From Burkholderiaceae bacterium (lineage in GTDB: Bacteria; Pseudomonadota; Gammaproteobacteria; Burkholderiales; Burkholderiaceae_C): a DNA stretch of 9,663 bases. This document shows positions 1 through 7,912 of this stretch, piece after piece; positions within the stretch are counted from its first letter, which is position 1; the number at the start of each line of letters is the position of its first letter. Position numbers and translations under genes: made by a program. The notes under the pieces were generated by a model that did no database searches, was not told the origin of the DNA, and saw only the letters and a program-made list of their open reading frames with translations. The stretch spans positions 1-9,663 of the forward strand of contig JAFMJA010000089.1 in the NCBI GenBank assembly GCA_017853735.1, read 5' to 3'.

Positions 1-2
1 AA

Positions 3-545
3 AAAGAGCATGGGGTCAAGATTGGATTTATGTCCTTTTTTGTCAAAGCTGCTGTCCATGCGCTCAAGAAGTACCCCATTCTCAATGCCTCGGTAGATGG
101 TAACGATATCGTCTATCACGGCTACTTTGATATTGGTATTGCAGTGGGTTCACCTCGTGGCCTGGTGGTGCCGATTCTGCGAAATGCTGATCAGATGAGC
201 TTTGCCGACATCGAGAAAAAAATTGCCGAGTATGGTGTCAAGGCGCGTGATGGCAAATTGGGCATCGAAGAGATGACCGGTGGAACCTTCTCGATCTCCA
301 ACGGTGGGGTATTTGGCTCTATGCTATCAACGCCCATCATCAATCCTCCGCAATCTGCGATTCTTGGCGTTCATGCCACCAAGGATCGCCCCGTGGTGGA
401 AAACGGCCAGATTGTGATACGGCCGATCAACTACCTGGCCATGAGCTACGACCATCGGATCATTGATGGCCGTGAGGCGGTGATGGGTCTGGTCGCCATG
501 AAGGAAGCGCTGGAAGATCCGTCCCGCCTCTTGTTTGACATCTAA
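3..545 (+). CDS. sucB: Dihydrolipoyllysine succinyltransferase (E2 of 2-oxoglutarate dehydrogenase), 3' part only
   Basis: This is the C-terminal catalytic part of an E2 acyltransferase. It transfers the succinyl group from lipoyl-lysine to CoA in the cytoplasmic 2-oxoglutarate dehydrogenase complex. The frame is open from the first base, with the first whole codon at 3, so the lipoyl and E1/E3-binding domains lie upstream of the window; the internal ATG at 30 is not the start. About 180 residues are visible. They carry the family phrases FMSFFVKAAVHALKKYP, GGTFSISNGGVFGS and NPPQSAILG, and the catalytic motif SYDHRIIDG, with the active-site His codon at 453-455 and Asp at 465-467. The end, LLFDI, is typical of the family. 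An E2 of pyruvate or branched-chain dehydrogenase is the alternative. The SFFVKA and NPPQSAILG wording and the free-standing lpdA next door favour the 2-oxoglutarate enzyme. It may be called odhB in this lineage. Confidence 0.93.
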   Translation, partial: KEHGVKIGFMSFFVKAAVHALKKYPILNASVDGNDIVYHGYFDIGIAVGSPRGLVVPILRNADQMSFADIEKKIAEYGVKARDGKLGIEEMTGGTFSISNGGVFGSMLSTPIINPPQSAILGVHATKDRPVVENGQIVIRPINYLAMSYDHRIIDGREAVMGLVAMKEALEDPSRLLFDI

Positions 546-555
546 AGCCTCGATA

Positions 556-647
556 CGGCCTCAAGCAGGCGTGCCTGACTGGTCGAAGTATTGGGTGTTA
601 TCCGACGACCATGTCCGAATCGCCCTTCATGCATGTCCCTGAGGCCG
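556..647 (+). promoter_or_regulatory. Long-range inverted repeat between sucB and lpdA
   Basis: CGGCCTCA at 556-563 is the exact reverse complement of TGAGGCCG at 640-647, with 76 nt between the arms. Inside lie a small hairpin, CAGGCGTGCCTG (566-577), and the palindrome CATGCATG (628-635). No run of T follows, so it does not look like an intrinsic terminator. It could fold the 136-nt intercistronic mRNA or be chance. There is no independent support. Confidence 0.2.
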
Positions 648-681
648 ACCCAAGTGGCCGAAATGAACCATTGGAATTTTT

Positions 682-685
<4 letters not shown>
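611..685 (+). CDS. Possible 24-codon leader ORF overlapping the lpdA start
   Basis: An ATG at 611 opens 24 sense codons (beginning MSESPFMHVPEADP and ending PLEFL) whose TGA at 683-685 overlaps the lpdA ATG in an ATGA junction (682-685). This geometry is common in translationally coupled genes, and lpdA itself has only a weak Shine-Dalgarno match. Against it, the ORF has no convincing ribosome binding site of its own, the peptide is too short to judge by coding bias, and I recognise no family. A chance ORF is quite possible. Confidence 0.25.
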
Positions 686-2109
<1,424 letters not shown>

Positions 2110-2159
2110 AGCCTACTTCTGACCTCAGTGTTTGGTGATCCGAATCAGGAAATGTTTGA

Positions 2160-3260
2160 TTGAAAACCGTCTCCGAGGTCTACCAAGCTGAACTTAAGGC
2201 ACGCGCCTACCACAGCGACCCTGCACAATTGTTCGCGCTGGAGGTACTGGACCGTTGTTGCTCGCAGTGGTCCGCCTATAAGGACCAACGCTCGAACAAG
2301 ATCAAGAAACTTATTCATCGACCTCCCTTGCCCCGTGGCGTCTATCTCTATGGTGGCGTAGGACGAGGCAAGAGCTTCCTGATGGACTGCTTCTACAGTG
2401 CACTACCCCTGCGCCGCAAAACCCGCCTGCACTTTCACGAGTTCATGCGCGAAGTTCATCGTGAATTGGCCGGTCTGCAAGGAACGGTCAATCCGCTGGA
2501 TGCTTTGGGCAAAAAAATGGCCGCCAGGTACAAACTGATCTGCTTTGATGAATTTCATGTTGCAGATATCACCGATGCCATGATCCTGCATCGCCTGCTT
2601 TCTGCGCTTTTTGACAATGGCGTAGGCTTGGTGATGACGTCTAATTTCAAGCCTGACGATCTCTATCCCAACGGCCTGCACCGTGACCGTCTGTTGCCGG
2701 CGATCCGCCTGCTCAATGAGCAGTTTGAAGTGGTTCATGTCGATCATGGCGTGGACTACCGGCATCAAACCTTGGCGCAGTTGAATCTGTACCATTGCCC
2801 TCTCGGGGTTCAGGCCGATGCGGCCATGGCCGATGCGTTTGAGAGGTTGCGCGAAACCCATGACGAAGAGCCCGTCCTGCACATCGAAGCGCGCGAAATC
2901 AGGGCACTGCGCAAGGCCGGCGGGGTCTTGTGGTTTGACTTCAAGACCTTATGCGGCGGGCCCCGTTCGCAAAATGATTACCTGGAGATTGCCAGCCAGT
3001 TTCATACCGTCTTGCTCAGTGATGTACCCCAGATGTCGGTGCGCATGGCATCCGAGGCACGTCGTTTTACCTGGCTGGTGGATGTGCTGTATGACCGCCG
3101 AGTCAAACTGATTCTGTCCGCTGAGGTTTCGCCGGAGTCCCTGTATGTTGCGGGCCCGCTGGCCCATGAGTTTCCACGCACTGCTTCGCGTCTTAAAGAA
3201 ATGCAATCGCAGGAATTCTTGTCGCAGCAGCGGCGTGTGGTGGATACCCAACTGACATGA
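2160..3260 (+). CDS. zapE: Cell division protein ZapE (AFG1-like ATPase)
   Basis: This 366-residue P-loop ATPase is of the AFG1/LACE1/ZapE family. In E. coli, ZapE acts on FtsZ at the constriction site; mitochondrial relatives work in protein quality control. Walker A is GGVGRGKS at residues 65-72, preceded by the family-typical PRGVYLYG. Walker B is LICFDEFHV, with Asp130 and Glu131, and the sensor-like MTSN is at 159-162. The lid region PHELYP is represented here by PDDLYP. The start is TTG at 2160. An in-frame TGA sits immediately upstream at 2157, no ATG or GTG is available before the conserved N-terminal region, and AGGA at 2147-2150 lies 9 nt ahead. It begins 50 bp after lpdA and overlaps the next gene by ATGA. 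Nothing in the catalytic core looks damaged. The division role is known for the E. coli protein and is inferred here. Confidence 0.94.
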   Translation: MKTVSEVYQAELKARAYHSDPAQLFALEVLDRCCSQWSAYKDQRSNKIKKLIHRPPLPRGVYLYGGVGRGKSFLMDCFYSALPLRRKTRLHFHEFMREVHRELAGLQGTVNPLDALGKKMAARYKLICFDEFHVADITDAMILHRLLSALFDNGVGLVMTSNFKPDDLYPNGLHRDRLLPAIRLLNEQFEVVHVDHGVDYRHQTLAQLNLYHCPLGVQADAAMADAFERLRETHDEEPVLHIEAREIRALRKAGGVLWFDFKTLCGGPRSQNDYLEIASQFHTVLLSDVPQMSVRMASEARRFTWLVDVLYDRRVKLILSAEVSPESLYVAGPLAHEFPRTASRLKEMQSQEFLSQQRRVVDTQLT

Positions 3261-3898
3261 AGCAACTGCCTGCCTTGCTTCTGGCCACCTGGGCTGTTTT
3301 GGGTTTTGCAGCGGCTGTTGCTCAGACCACCGCCTGGCCTTTGGAGACGTCGCCTCAGACAATAACGCTAGAGCGTGAACGCATTGACCGGGAGCGACGT
3401 AGCGAGGAGGCACGTTTTTCTGCCGAGCAAGCCATCTGCTACCGGCGCTTTGCGGTCAATGATTGCCTGCGTGATATCCGGGGCCAGCACCGACAGGTGA
3501 TGGAAAAACTGCGTTTGGTTGAAATTCAACTCAATGACCTCGAGCGGCGCCAGCGTGCGGCCGAGCAGGAACGAGCTGCTGCCGAACGCTCTGACCCTGC
3601 TGCCTTGCAGGAGGCGATCCGGCAACGCGAAGCGGCGCGCGCTGAGCACGAGGAGCGCCTGCAAAGGGCAGCTGACAAACAGGCCGATCGTGAGCGCGCT
3701 CAAGCTGATCGTTTGCCGCGTCAGGCGCCGGCGCCTTACTCGGCCAGTGGCCCCGACGCCGCCCAACAGGCGGAAAACAGAAGGCTGTTTGAAGAAAAAC
3801 AACGCCAGGCGCTGGAGCGCAAGGCCGAACGCGAAAAAAACCTGGCAGACAAAGCTGCCAAGCCTGCGGTTCAGCCCTTGCCCTCCAAGGCCCCCTGA
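3257..3898 (+). CDS. Secreted coiled-coil protein of unknown function
   Basis: This is a 213-residue protein that I cannot assign to a named family. Residues 1-22 look like a Sec signal peptide: Lys2, a hydrophobic core to about residue 19, and a signal peptidase I type site AVA|QT after 22. The mature part would be periplasmic. It contains ICYRRFAVNDCLRDIR, with Cys61 and Cys70 spaced C-x8-C, which could form a disulfide. Residues of roughly 80-195 are almost entirely Arg, Glu, Ala, Gln and Lys, as in a long charged coiled coil, broken by a Pro/Ser/Gly stretch near RLPRQAPAPYSASGP. The tail is Ala/Pro/Lys-rich. There are no further hydrophobic segments. The ATG at 3257 overlaps the zapE stop (ATGA), so translation is probably coupled, and the helicase gene follows after 14 bp. 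The CYxRFAVNDCL phrase resembles uncharacterised Burkholderiales proteins from memory. A role at the cell envelope is only a guess. Confidence 0.85.
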   Translation: MKQLPALLLATWAVLGFAAAVAQTTAWPLETSPQTITLERERIDRERRSEEARFSAEQAICYRRFAVNDCLRDIRGQHRQVMEKLRLVEIQLNDLERRQRAAEQERAAAERSDPAALQEAIRQREAARAEHEERLQRAADKQADRERAQADRLPRQAPAPYSASGPDAAQQAENRRLFEEKQRQALERKAEREKNLADKAAKPAVQPLPSKAP

Positions 3899-3912
3899 GG
3901 CAATCGAACAAC

Positions 3913-5931
3913 ATGTCCGCCCCAGCGCTGTGCTCAGACCTGAAGGATCAGGTGCTGGCGAGCTTCTTGCCATCCAGTCCCCTGGGCCGAGGGCTGGTGT
4001 CCTACCAGTCACGCGCAGGGCAGACCGAATTGGCCTTGGCCATTGCCAGCTTGCTGGAGCAGGGCGGCGTGCTGGTGGCCGAGGCAGGTACAGGAATTGG
4101 CAAGACCTTTGCGTACCTGGTGCCGGCCTTGCTCAGTGGACAGCGGGTACTGGTTTCCACCGCCAGCAAAGCACTGCAAGACCAATTGTTTGGGCGGGAC
4201 CTGCCGCATCTGGTGCAGGCGCTGGCGTTACCGGTACGCACAGCCCTGCTCAAGGGCCGTGCCAGTTATTTGTGCCTGCAACGGCTTGAGTCGGCGAGGC
4301 ACCAACTGGCGCGATCCGACACGGTTGGTGCACGCGCCTTGTCCCGCATTGAGCAATGGGCGCTCAGCACCCGAAGCGGTGATCTGGCTGAACTGCCGGG
4401 CTTGGATGAAAACTCCAGCCTGCTGCCCCTGGTGACCTCCACCCGAGAAAACTGCCTGGGCTCCCAATGCCCACAATGGCGCTCCTGTCATGTCAACCTG
4501 GCACGCCGCGAAGCTTTGGCCGCAGAATTGGTGGTGGTCAATCACCACCTGTTCTTTGCCGATCTGGCTGTGCGTGAATCCGGAATGGCTGAGTTGCTGC
4601 CAGTGGTCGACACCGTGATTTTTGATGAGGCGCATCAGATCAATGAAATTGGCATTCAGTTTCTCGGGCAACAGTTCTCCAGCGCCCAATGCCTGGACTT
4701 CAGGCGTGATTTGCTGGCATGCGGCCTGCAGCATGCCCCAGGCCTGGCAAATTGGCAGGACCTTGCCTCGACCATGGAGATCGCAGCCCGGGAACTGCGC
4801 CTGGCAGTTGGCCAGCTTACTTCCGGTGTTCGATTGCGCTGGGTGTCACAAACCCCTGAACAGGTCGTGGCGCCGGTCTGGCTGTCCGCATTGCAGACGC
4901 TTCAACACGCTTGCCAAGAAGCAGCTGCCGCCCTGAATCTGGTGCTTGATCTGGCGCCAGATTTTGGACGGCTGCTCGAGCGCTGCCAGGTCTTACAGGA
5001 GCGCCTGCAGGGGTTCATGCAGCCTTGCGCAAGTGGCGCTGTTCGCTGGCTGGATATCACTTCTCACCAGGTACGCCTGGTGGAGTCCCCGCTCGATATT
5101 GCCCAGGCAGTGCAAACCCGACTTTTGCCGGGACCCACTGCTGGAGAGCGCCCCAGGTCCTGGATTTTTACCTCGGCCACTCTGGGCGATGAAACTGACC
5201 TGCGTTGGTTCACAGAGCCTTGCGGCCTGCAACAAGCGCAGGTCATGCGGGTGGATAGCCCGTTTGAATACGCCCATCAGGCGGGACTCTACATTCCTGC
5301 TGATCTACCAGCCCCGGATGCCCCCGACCACAGCCGGGCGGTGGCCGTCCGGGCGGCCCAGTGGTCAACCATGATTGGTGGGCGCACCCTGGTATTGACC
5401 ACCAGTTTGCGCGCCCTGCGAGTCATTGGTCATGAACTGCAGCAACATTTTGGACAGGATGGCCAACTGCAGGTTTTGGTCCAGGGACAAATGCCCAAGC
5501 GGGAACTGATGGCAAGGTTTCGAGAGACTGGCGCTGGCCTGGGAAATATTCTGGTGGCCTCGGCCTCATTCTGGGAGGGCTTTGATGTGCCGGGCGATGC
5601 GCTTCAACTGGTGGTGATCGACAAGCTGCCATTTCCCCCGCCCAATGATCCCTTGGTGGAGGCGCGCGCAAGGCGTATGCGGGAAGAAGGTCGCAATCCC
5701 TTCAATCATTATTTTGTTCCGGAGGCGGCTGTGGCGCTCAAGCAGGGGGCTGGCCGCCTGATCCGGCGCGAGGATGACCGAGGGATTTTGGTGGTCTGCG
5801 ATACCCGACTGCTGCACAAGAGCTACGGGCAACGACTGATTCGGGCACTGCCGCCCATGCGTCGGCTTGAATCAGAGGAAGAAATGCGCGCGGCCCTGGA
5901 AGACCTCACCAAAACTTCCACCAGGACTTAG
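3913..5931 (+). CDS. dinG: ATP-dependent DNA helicase, DinG/YoaA (XPD-like, iron-sulfur) family
   Basis: This 672-residue superfamily 2 helicase is of the XPD/DinG class, which unwinds DNA 5' to 3' and acts in repair of damaged or R-loop-containing DNA. The Q-motif-like YQSRAGQTELA is near residue 31. Walker A AGTGIGKT is at 58-65 (Ile62 where Thr is more usual). Four cysteines at 121, 181, 186 and 192 have the spacing of the DinG 4Fe-4S site. The DEAH box is at 238-241, TSATL at 420-424, FWEGFDVPG at 553-561 and QGAGRLIR at 611-618. There is no N-terminal exonuclease domain, unlike the Gram-positive DinG form. The wording around motifs V and VI resembles E. coli YoaA more than DinG, so yoaA is the alternative symbol. 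A TGAGG 12 nt before the ATG is a weak, somewhat distant ribosome site. The gene lies 14 bp after the coiled-coil gene, and its last 26 bp overlap bamD on the other strand. Confidence 0.93.
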   Translation: MSAPALCSDLKDQVLASFLPSSPLGRGLVSYQSRAGQTELALAIASLLEQGGVLVAEAGTGIGKTFAYLVPALLSGQRVLVSTASKALQDQLFGRDLPHLVQALALPVRTALLKGRASYLCLQRLESARHQLARSDTVGARALSRIEQWALSTRSGDLAELPGLDENSSLLPLVTSTRENCLGSQCPQWRSCHVNLARREALAAELVVVNHHLFFADLAVRESGMAELLPVVDTVIFDEAHQINEIGIQFLGQQFSSAQCLDFRRDLLACGLQHAPGLANWQDLASTMEIAARELRLAVGQLTSGVRLRWVSQTPEQVVAPVWLSALQTLQHACQEAAAALNLVLDLAPDFGRLLERCQVLQERLQGFMQPCASGAVRWLDITSHQVRLVESPLDIAQAVQTRLLPGPTAGERPRSWIFTSATLGDETDLRWFTEPCGLQQAQVMRVDSPFEYAHQAGLYIPADLPAPDAPDHSRAVAVRAAQWSTMIGGRTLVLTTSLRALRVIGHELQQHFGQDGQLQVLVQGQMPKRELMARFRETGAGLGNILVASASFWEGFDVPGDALQLVVIDKLPFPPPNDPLVEARARRMREEGRNPFNHYFVPEAAVALKQGAGRLIRREDDRGILVVCDTRLLHKSYGQRLIRALPPMRRLESEEEMRAALEDLTKTSTRT

Positions 5932-6715
5932 CCGAGCCTGAGGCCTTGTTCTTGGGCAGGTAGGTACTCTGGGGAAAACTCTGCTCCAGCACGCGCATCG
6001 CATCGTCGCGCAATTGCGCCATGTTGAGAGCGTCGTAGGACTTGGCCATGATGGCCAGAGCTTCTTCCACCGCGGGCGCGCCGCTGTAATCCTGGACAGC
6101 AGCCTGGCATCGGTTGACCGCAGCGAGGTAAGCGCCACGACTGAAGTAATAGCGGGCTACATGCACTTCATACTGCGCCAGTGAGTTGACGATATAGGTC
6201 ATGCGCAAGCGTGCATCCGGGGTGTAGCGTGATTCAGGAAAGCGGGTGACCAGCTGCCGGTAGGCTTCGAAGGATTCGCGGGCTGCTTTTTGATCTCGCT
6301 CGGACAGATCCATACGGGTCAGTCCTGAAAGAAAGCCCAGGTCATCATTGAAATTGACCGTGCCCTTGAGATATAGCGCGTAGTCCAGTGCCGGACTGGC
6401 CGGATGCAAGCGGATGAATCGATCCAGGGTGACCACCGATTGGGCCTGTTCACTATTGCGAAAGTGGGCATAGGCGCGATCCAGCTGAGCCTGCTGGGCC
6501 AGCAGGGTGCCAGCAGCCCGACCCTCAAGCTTTTCCAGCAAGGGGATTGCCTTGTCCCAGGCGCCAGCGGACATGCTTTCCTTGGCCTCGGCATAGATCT
6601 GCTCGGGGCTCATTTTGGCAGTGGGGTCTACCGGCTTGGTGGAGCAGGCCAGTAGCTGAAGGGTGCAGGCGGCCAGAATGATCCAGCGGGCGGCCGATAA
6701 TCGGAGACAGTGCAT
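5906..6715 (-). CDS. bamD: Outer membrane assembly lipoprotein BamD (ComL)
   Basis: This is an essential lipoprotein of the BAM complex, which folds and inserts beta-barrel proteins into the outer membrane from the periplasmic face. The 269-residue product starts with a lipoprotein signal: Arg residues, the hydrophobic stretch WIILAACTLQ, then the lipobox LLAC with Cys24. Ser at +2 predicts sorting to the outer membrane. TPR-type helices follow from MSPEQIYAEAKESM through AIPLLEKLEGR, QLDRAYAHFRNSEQAQSVVTLD and YALYLKGTVNF to VEEALAIMAKSYDAL. The end, KSWWKFW, is characteristic of the betaproteobacterial form. A GTG directly before the ATG (6716-6718) could add one residue; ATG is preferred. 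A good -10 box lies upstream at 6748-6753. The gene is divergent from rluD and converges on the helicase gene with a 26-bp overlap. All parts of the family look intact. Confidence 0.95.
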   Translation of the reverse strand: MHCLRLSAARWIILAACTLQLLACSTKPVDPTAKMSPEQIYAEAKESMSAGAWDKAIPLLEKLEGRAAGTLLAQQAQLDRAYAHFRNSEQAQSVVTLDRFIRLHPASPALDYALYLKGTVNFNDDLGFLSGLTRMDLSERDQKAARESFEAYRQLVTRFPESRYTPDARLRMTYIVNSLAQYEVHVARYYFSRGAYLAAVNRCQAAVQDYSGAPAVEEALAIMAKSYDALNMAQLRDDAMRVLEQSFPQSTYLPKNKASGSAKSWWKFW

Positions 6716-6747
6716 CACAGGCCACTTTCTTGAAACATAGCGAAAAG

Positions 6748-6776
6748 ATTATATCGACCGCCCCGGTGGATGGGGA
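6748..6776 (-). promoter_or_regulatory. Candidate bamD promoter
   Basis: Read on the - strand, a perfect TATAAT lies at 6753-6748. A -35 placed 17 bp upstream (6771-6776, TCCCCA) matches the sigma-70 consensus at only three of six positions. Transcription would start near 6741, giving a leader of about 26 nt before the bamD ATG. The position in a divergent intergenic gap and the perfect -10 support it; the weak -35 does not. Confidence 0.5.
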
Positions 6777-6792
6777 TCTCGAAGATGGCCCC

Positions 6793-7746
6793 ATGGCTTC
6801 GGCCGATGCGGAGTTGCGCGCCTGGACCATCGGTCTGGCGCAACAGGGGGCCCGCTTGGATCGGGCCTTGGCGGAACTGGTTCCTGAATTCTCCCGCAGC
6901 TACCTTCAACAACTGATCGAGGCTGGTGCGGTGGCCCAGTCTGGAGCCTGTTTGCTCAAGCCATCTCAACGCATGCGGGTAGGTGAGCAAGGCCTGATTG
7001 AGCTCAGGCCAACCCCCCAAAGCCAGGCGTTCAAGCCCGAGGCCATGCAATTGCATAGCGTGTATGAAGACGAGCACCTGCGCATCATCAACAAGCCGGC
7101 TGGACTGGTGGTGCATCCCGCACCAGGCAATTGGAGCGGTACCCTGCTCAATGGCCTGCTGGCCATGGATGATCAGGCGGCCTTGCTTCCAAGGGCGGGC
7201 ATTGTGCACCGCCTGGACAAAGATACCAGCGGCTTGATGCTGGTGGCGCGTAGCCGTCTGGGAATGGATGCCCTGGTGCGGATGATTGCCCAGCGCCAGG
7301 TCAGCCGGGAGTACCTGGCGCTGGCGCACAAGCCCTGGCAAGGGTCATCAGCCCGGGAAATTGATGCGCCCATCGGGCGCGACCCTCGTCACCGCTTGCG
7401 CATGGCGGTTGTGGACCTGACACGCCACGCCGGAAAACCCGCGCAGACCGCTGTTGAGCTGCTGCAACAGAGCTCCCAGGGTTGCCTGCTGCGTTGCAGT
7501 TTGCGTACCGGCCGAACCCACCAGATCCGTGTCCACCTGGCCCTGATTGGACACCCACTGGTTGCTGACGAACTGTACGGAGGTGCGCAGGCGGCAGGAA
7601 TGAGCCGCCAGGCCTTGCATGCCTACCGGCTGGCTTTGCAGCATCCTGTCACGGGCAAATCGCTGGCCTTGCGGGCGCCTCTTCCGGACGATTTGAGGCA
7701 AGCTCTGGTGCAGTGGGGGATGGACCCGGCAGCCTATTTGACCTGA
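6793..7746 (+). CDS. rluD: 23S rRNA pseudouridine synthase RluD
   Basis: RluD converts uridines 1911, 1915 and 1917 (E. coli numbering) in helix 69 of 23S rRNA to pseudouridine and supports 50S maturation. From the ATG at 6793 the protein has 317 residues. An S4 RNA-binding domain (about 19-68, with RLDRALAELVPEFSRSYLQQL) is followed by the RluA-type catalytic domain. That domain has INKPAGLVVHPAPGN, the active-site motif HRLDKDTSG with catalytic Asp142, and RTGRTHQIRVH from 238, then HPLVADELYGG. The reading frame extends back to a TTG at 6730, with a GTG at 6766, but that extension would run through the bamD -10 box and has no good ribosome site. The ATG has no strong Shine-Dalgarno match either, so the start is uncertain. 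The gene is divergent from bamD. RluC is the alternative, but the HRLDKDTSGLM and HPAPGN context favours RluD. Confidence 0.9.
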   Translation: MASADAELRAWTIGLAQQGARLDRALAELVPEFSRSYLQQLIEAGAVAQSGACLLKPSQRMRVGEQGLIELRPTPQSQAFKPEAMQLHSVYEDEHLRIINKPAGLVVHPAPGNWSGTLLNGLLAMDDQAALLPRAGIVHRLDKDTSGLMLVARSRLGMDALVRMIAQRQVSREYLALAHKPWQGSSAREIDAPIGRDPRHRLRMAVVDLTRHAGKPAQTAVELLQQSSQGCLLRCSLRTGRTHQIRVHLALIGHPLVADELYGGAQAAGMSRQALHAYRLALQHPVTGKSLALRAPLPDDLRQALVQWGMDPAAYLT

Positions 7747-7783
7747 GCTACAATGAAACAACTGGGTTGCGGCCATGTCCGCG

Positions 7784-7796
7784 ATCGGCGCCCGAT
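7784..7796 (+). repeat. Short inverted repeat after rluD
   Basis: ATCGG-CGC-CCGAT is a perfect 5-bp stem with a 3-nt loop. It lies 38 bp after the rluD stop and is not followed by a T run, so it is at best a weak processing or pause hairpin. Confidence 0.2.
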
Positions 7797-7836
7797 GTAG
7801 GGTGGCAAGCGTAGTTGATTTTTGGCCAATGACGAG

Positions 7837-7852
7837 ACCGGTCTGAACCGGT
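7837..7852 (+). repeat. Inverted repeat ACCGGT-CTGA-ACCGGT upstream of scpB
   Basis: Two copies of the palindrome ACCGGT are separated by CTGA. They can form a 6-bp GC-rich hairpin with a tetraloop or serve as a dimeric protein site. No U tract follows, so it is not a standard terminator. It lies about 60 bp before the scpB start. Confidence 0.35.
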
Positions 7853-7879
7853 AGGGTGCATCAAGTCAGGGCCAGATTT

Positions 7880-7898
7880 ATCCCAAATGGGATTTCCC
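7880..7898 (+). repeat. Two overlapping inverted repeats next to the scpB ribosome site
   Basis: ATCCCAAATGGGAT (7880-7893) is a perfect inverted repeat with 6-bp arms and a 2-nt centre. GGGATTTCCC (7889-7898) is a second one using the same GGGAT. As RNA the two are mutually exclusive. They end directly before the GGAA (7899-7902) that serves as the likely scpB ribosome binding site. They may be an operator or a translation-control structure. Confidence 0.35.
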
Positions 7899-7912
7899 GG
7901 AATAGCCTGAAT

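Noticed and set aside
3368..4012. 214-codon - strand ORF over the coiled-coil gene
   Set aside because: The + strand frame has a signal peptide, coupled start and coherent coiled coil; the antisense frame reflects the repetitive charged codons.
3519..4289. 256-codon + strand ORF crossing the coiled-coil and helicase genes
   Set aside because: It overlaps the well-supported secreted coiled-coil gene and the conserved helicase N-terminus in another frame, and its composition shows no family features.
6715..7341. 208-codon - strand ORF inside rluD reaching the bamD start
   Set aside because: It is antisense to the conserved rluD coding sequence and its frame ends in the short MFQESGL segment; no domain is recognisable.
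7738..7754. TTGACC and TACAAT as a promoter for scpB
   Set aside because: The two hexamers are only 5 bp apart, and no acceptable -35 lies 16-18 bp before TACAAT.
7753..7800. 15-codon ORF after rluD (begins MKQLGCGHVRD)
   Set aside because: It has no ribosome site, sits 6 bp after the rluD stop, and is too short to support; its sequence contains one of the inverted repeats.
7837..7860. ACCGGT hairpin as an intrinsic terminator for rluD
   Set aside because: No T-rich stretch follows the stem, which is only 6 bp.
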